Assembly: GCA_003214465.1 (NCBI GenBank)
Contig: QCLO01000001.1
Coordinates: 1 to 64,000, forward strand
Direction of reading: 5' to 3'
Length of the DNA: 64,000 bases
Source: Acidimicrobiales bacterium AG-414-N20
GTDB taxonomy: Bacteria > Actinomycetota > Acidimicrobiia > Acidimicrobiales > MedAcidi-G1
Shown here: positions 63,110 through 64,000 of the stretch, piece by piece
How the letters are laid out: every line of letters begins with the position of its first letter
How positions within the stretch are numbered: the stretch's first letter is position 1
Notes under the pieces: generated by a model
Database searches by the model: none
Told to the model about the DNA's origin: nothing
Seen by the model: only the letters and a program-made list of their open reading frames with translations
Made by a program: the position numbers and the translations under genes

Positions 63110-63944
63110 TGTCTGGAGACTCTGCGTTTACTATTTCCAGTTGCGACGAGTCCATTGTTGAAGCTATATCACCAAGGGTCTGCGAGGAAGCGTCTTTAAG
63201 AAAGTCACGCATTTTATTTTCCATACCTTTTCTTCCAATCCAAGCAATTCGACTTGTGGAGCGTCCAACGTTTTCTAATTGGTAGTACTTTTCGTCAGGA
63301 TCAAATTCCCAAGGATGACAGTAGGTCCAAAGAACCTCTCCATAGGAAGATCGACGTACGCCCATCTTTCTAATGATCGAGGGAAAGAGTCGGAAGTAAG
63401 CCCCTCCTAGATAGGGGATAGTGAAGCCGAGGATATTTGTTACAGGACAAGGGAATTCGATAACTGAGTTAAGCCACCTAAAAGGGTGTCTTGGTAAACC
63501 GTCCCATCCGTAAAGAGGATTTTTTGCAGGTAGAACGCTTGAAGAATAAGTGAAACCGACTCTTTTCAGAATAGGAACTGCCCAGCGAGTTTTGTGTGTG
63601 AGTGACATTGTCGGAGCCCGAAAGCCATTTATCTCTTGCCCGGAAATTTCTTGAAGTAGTGTCTTAGCTCCAGTCAATTCCTGTTCAAATTCGTCCGGGG
63701 TTAATAGTTGTAAGGGGATATGTTTATGGGAATGTAAGCCAATCTCATGCCCATCTTTTACAGCTTTATTTATTATTTCTGGATGGTTTTTCGCCACATC
63801 GCCTACAACGAAAATTGTTGCACGGATATTCATTTCAGAAAAAAGATCTAGAACTTTTTCTGTCATTAACTTTGATCGGTCTTCGAACTGGTCTGAAGGT
63901 CGAAGATCCTCAACATCCAGAGTGACTGAAATATTTTTAGTCAT
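63096..63944 (-). CDS. Polysaccharide deacetylase (XrtA/PEP-CTERM or DUF3473-like type)
   Basis: A 282-residue NodB-fold enzyme: SVTLDVEDLRPS and the HEIGLHSHKHI motif (two His and Asp metal ligands), RAPTMS, and a C-terminal TYCHPWEFDP. Members remove N- or O-acetyl groups from exopolysaccharide and wall glycans. The start ATG 63944 overlaps an upstream stop (ATGA), so it is co-transcribed with the truncated gene to its right. Confidence 0.9.
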   Translation of the reverse strand: MTKNISVTLDVEDLRPSDQFEDRSKLMTEKVLDLFSEMNIRATIFVVGDVAKNHPEIINKAVKDGHEIGLHSHKHIPLQLLTPDEFEQELTGAKTLLQEISGQEINGFRAPTMSLTHKTRWAVPILKRVGFTYSSSVLPAKNPLYGWDGLPRHPFRWLNSVIEFPCPVTNILGFTIPYLGGAYFRLFPSIIRKMGVRRSSYGEVLWTYCHPWEFDPDEKYYQLENVGRSTSRIAWIGRKGMENKMRDFLKDASSQTLGDIASTMDSSQLEIVNAESPDNDKN

Positions 63945-64000
63945 TTTTCAACTTCTGAAAAAGAAACTGCTGATTGAATAGTATTTATTTGAGCTCTCCT
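63941..64000 (-). CDS. C-terminal end of a gene cut by the window edge
   Basis: On the reverse strand the 19 codons before TGA 63941-63943 are open to the edge, ending in SFSEVEK. The TGA overlaps the ATG of the deacetylase gene (ATGA), a typical operon junction. The protein cannot be identified from 19 residues; a further glycan-pathway gene would fit the context. Confidence 0.5.
   Translation of the reverse strand, partial: RRAQINTIQSAVSFSEVEK

Noticed and set aside
1-64000. CRISPR arrays, insertion sequences, prophage or integron
   Set aside because: I saw no repeat-spacer array, transposase, integrase or phage-structural gene, and the tRNA genes show no flanking direct repeat that I could detect by eye.

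Overview
The window looks like a chromosome segment of a free-living, AT-rich actinobacterium, most likely a marine or freshwater member of the Acidimicrobiia or a related lineage. This is inferred from gene content and order, not from a database search. The evidence is the actinobacterial-style order tig-clpP-clpX-folC-ndk, mreBCD-mrdA-rodA, radical SAM/DUF2344-RNase G-rplU-rpmA-obgE-proB and nadD-LCP-rsfS. Further support comes from a class II DAHP synthase, a PAC2 protein, two luciferase-like (probably F420-dependent) oxidoreductases, several crotonases and SDRs, and a proton-pump-type rhodopsin. Codon use is AT-rich throughout, no segment stands out as foreign, and I saw no mobile element or CRISPR array.

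Layout. 1-3.7 kb: the end of a secreted protein, tRNA-Lys, tRNA-His, a FAD oxidoreductase, tRNA-Arg and the ribosome-rescue hydrolase arfB. 3.7-9.9 kb, all leftward: a cell-wall amidase, isocitrate lyase and malate synthase (the complete glyoxylate shunt), a cyclic-nucleotide-type metallophosphoesterase, a green-type proton-pumping rhodopsin framed by two hairpins, and tRNA-Gly. 10-28.5 kb, all rightward: a dense housekeeping block for protein folding and turnover (tig, clpP, clpX), folate and nucleotides (folC, ndk), the rod-shape elongasome (mreB to rodA), RNA processing and ribosomal proteins (radical SAM pair, RNase G, L21, L27, Obg) and proB. 28.5-38.5 kb: the lipid II flippase murJ, a MoxR/VWA pair, class II DAHP synthase, a small sigma-70 factor, nadD, a diverged LytR-CpsA-Psr-like protein, rsfS and threonine aldolase.

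38.5-44 kb is an accessory catabolic-looking island: two SnoaL/NTF2 proteins, two VOC proteins, two SDRs, a ThuA-like protein and a luciferase-like oxidoreductase. After tRNA-Ala and leuS, 46.6-56.6 kb is a second set of acyl-CoA-type genes: PAC2, an aminoglycoside-phosphotransferase-like kinase, a thioredoxin-TPR protein, a DUF35 protein plus thiolase-like protein, two crotonases, a nucleotidyltransferase, a second luciferase-like protein, an NT5C-type nucleotidase, an SDR and a hotdog thioesterase. It ends at a strong bidirectional terminator. 56.6-64 kb is envelope-related: an orphan 106-residue membrane protein, and two SGNH-hydrolase-like exported proteins around DUF2304, a GT2 glycosyltransferase, a GNAT protein, a GT39-type mannosyl/arabinosyltransferase-like protein and a polysaccharide deacetylase. 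The first and last genes are cut by the window edges.

The most interesting points are these: the rhodopsin and the glyoxylate shunt lie side by side, with a cAMP-phosphodiesterase-like gene between them; the DUF35/thiolase pair has lost canonical zinc and catalytic residues; the paired SGNH proteins flank the glycan genes; and an 11-bp perfect hairpin lies between RNase G and L21.
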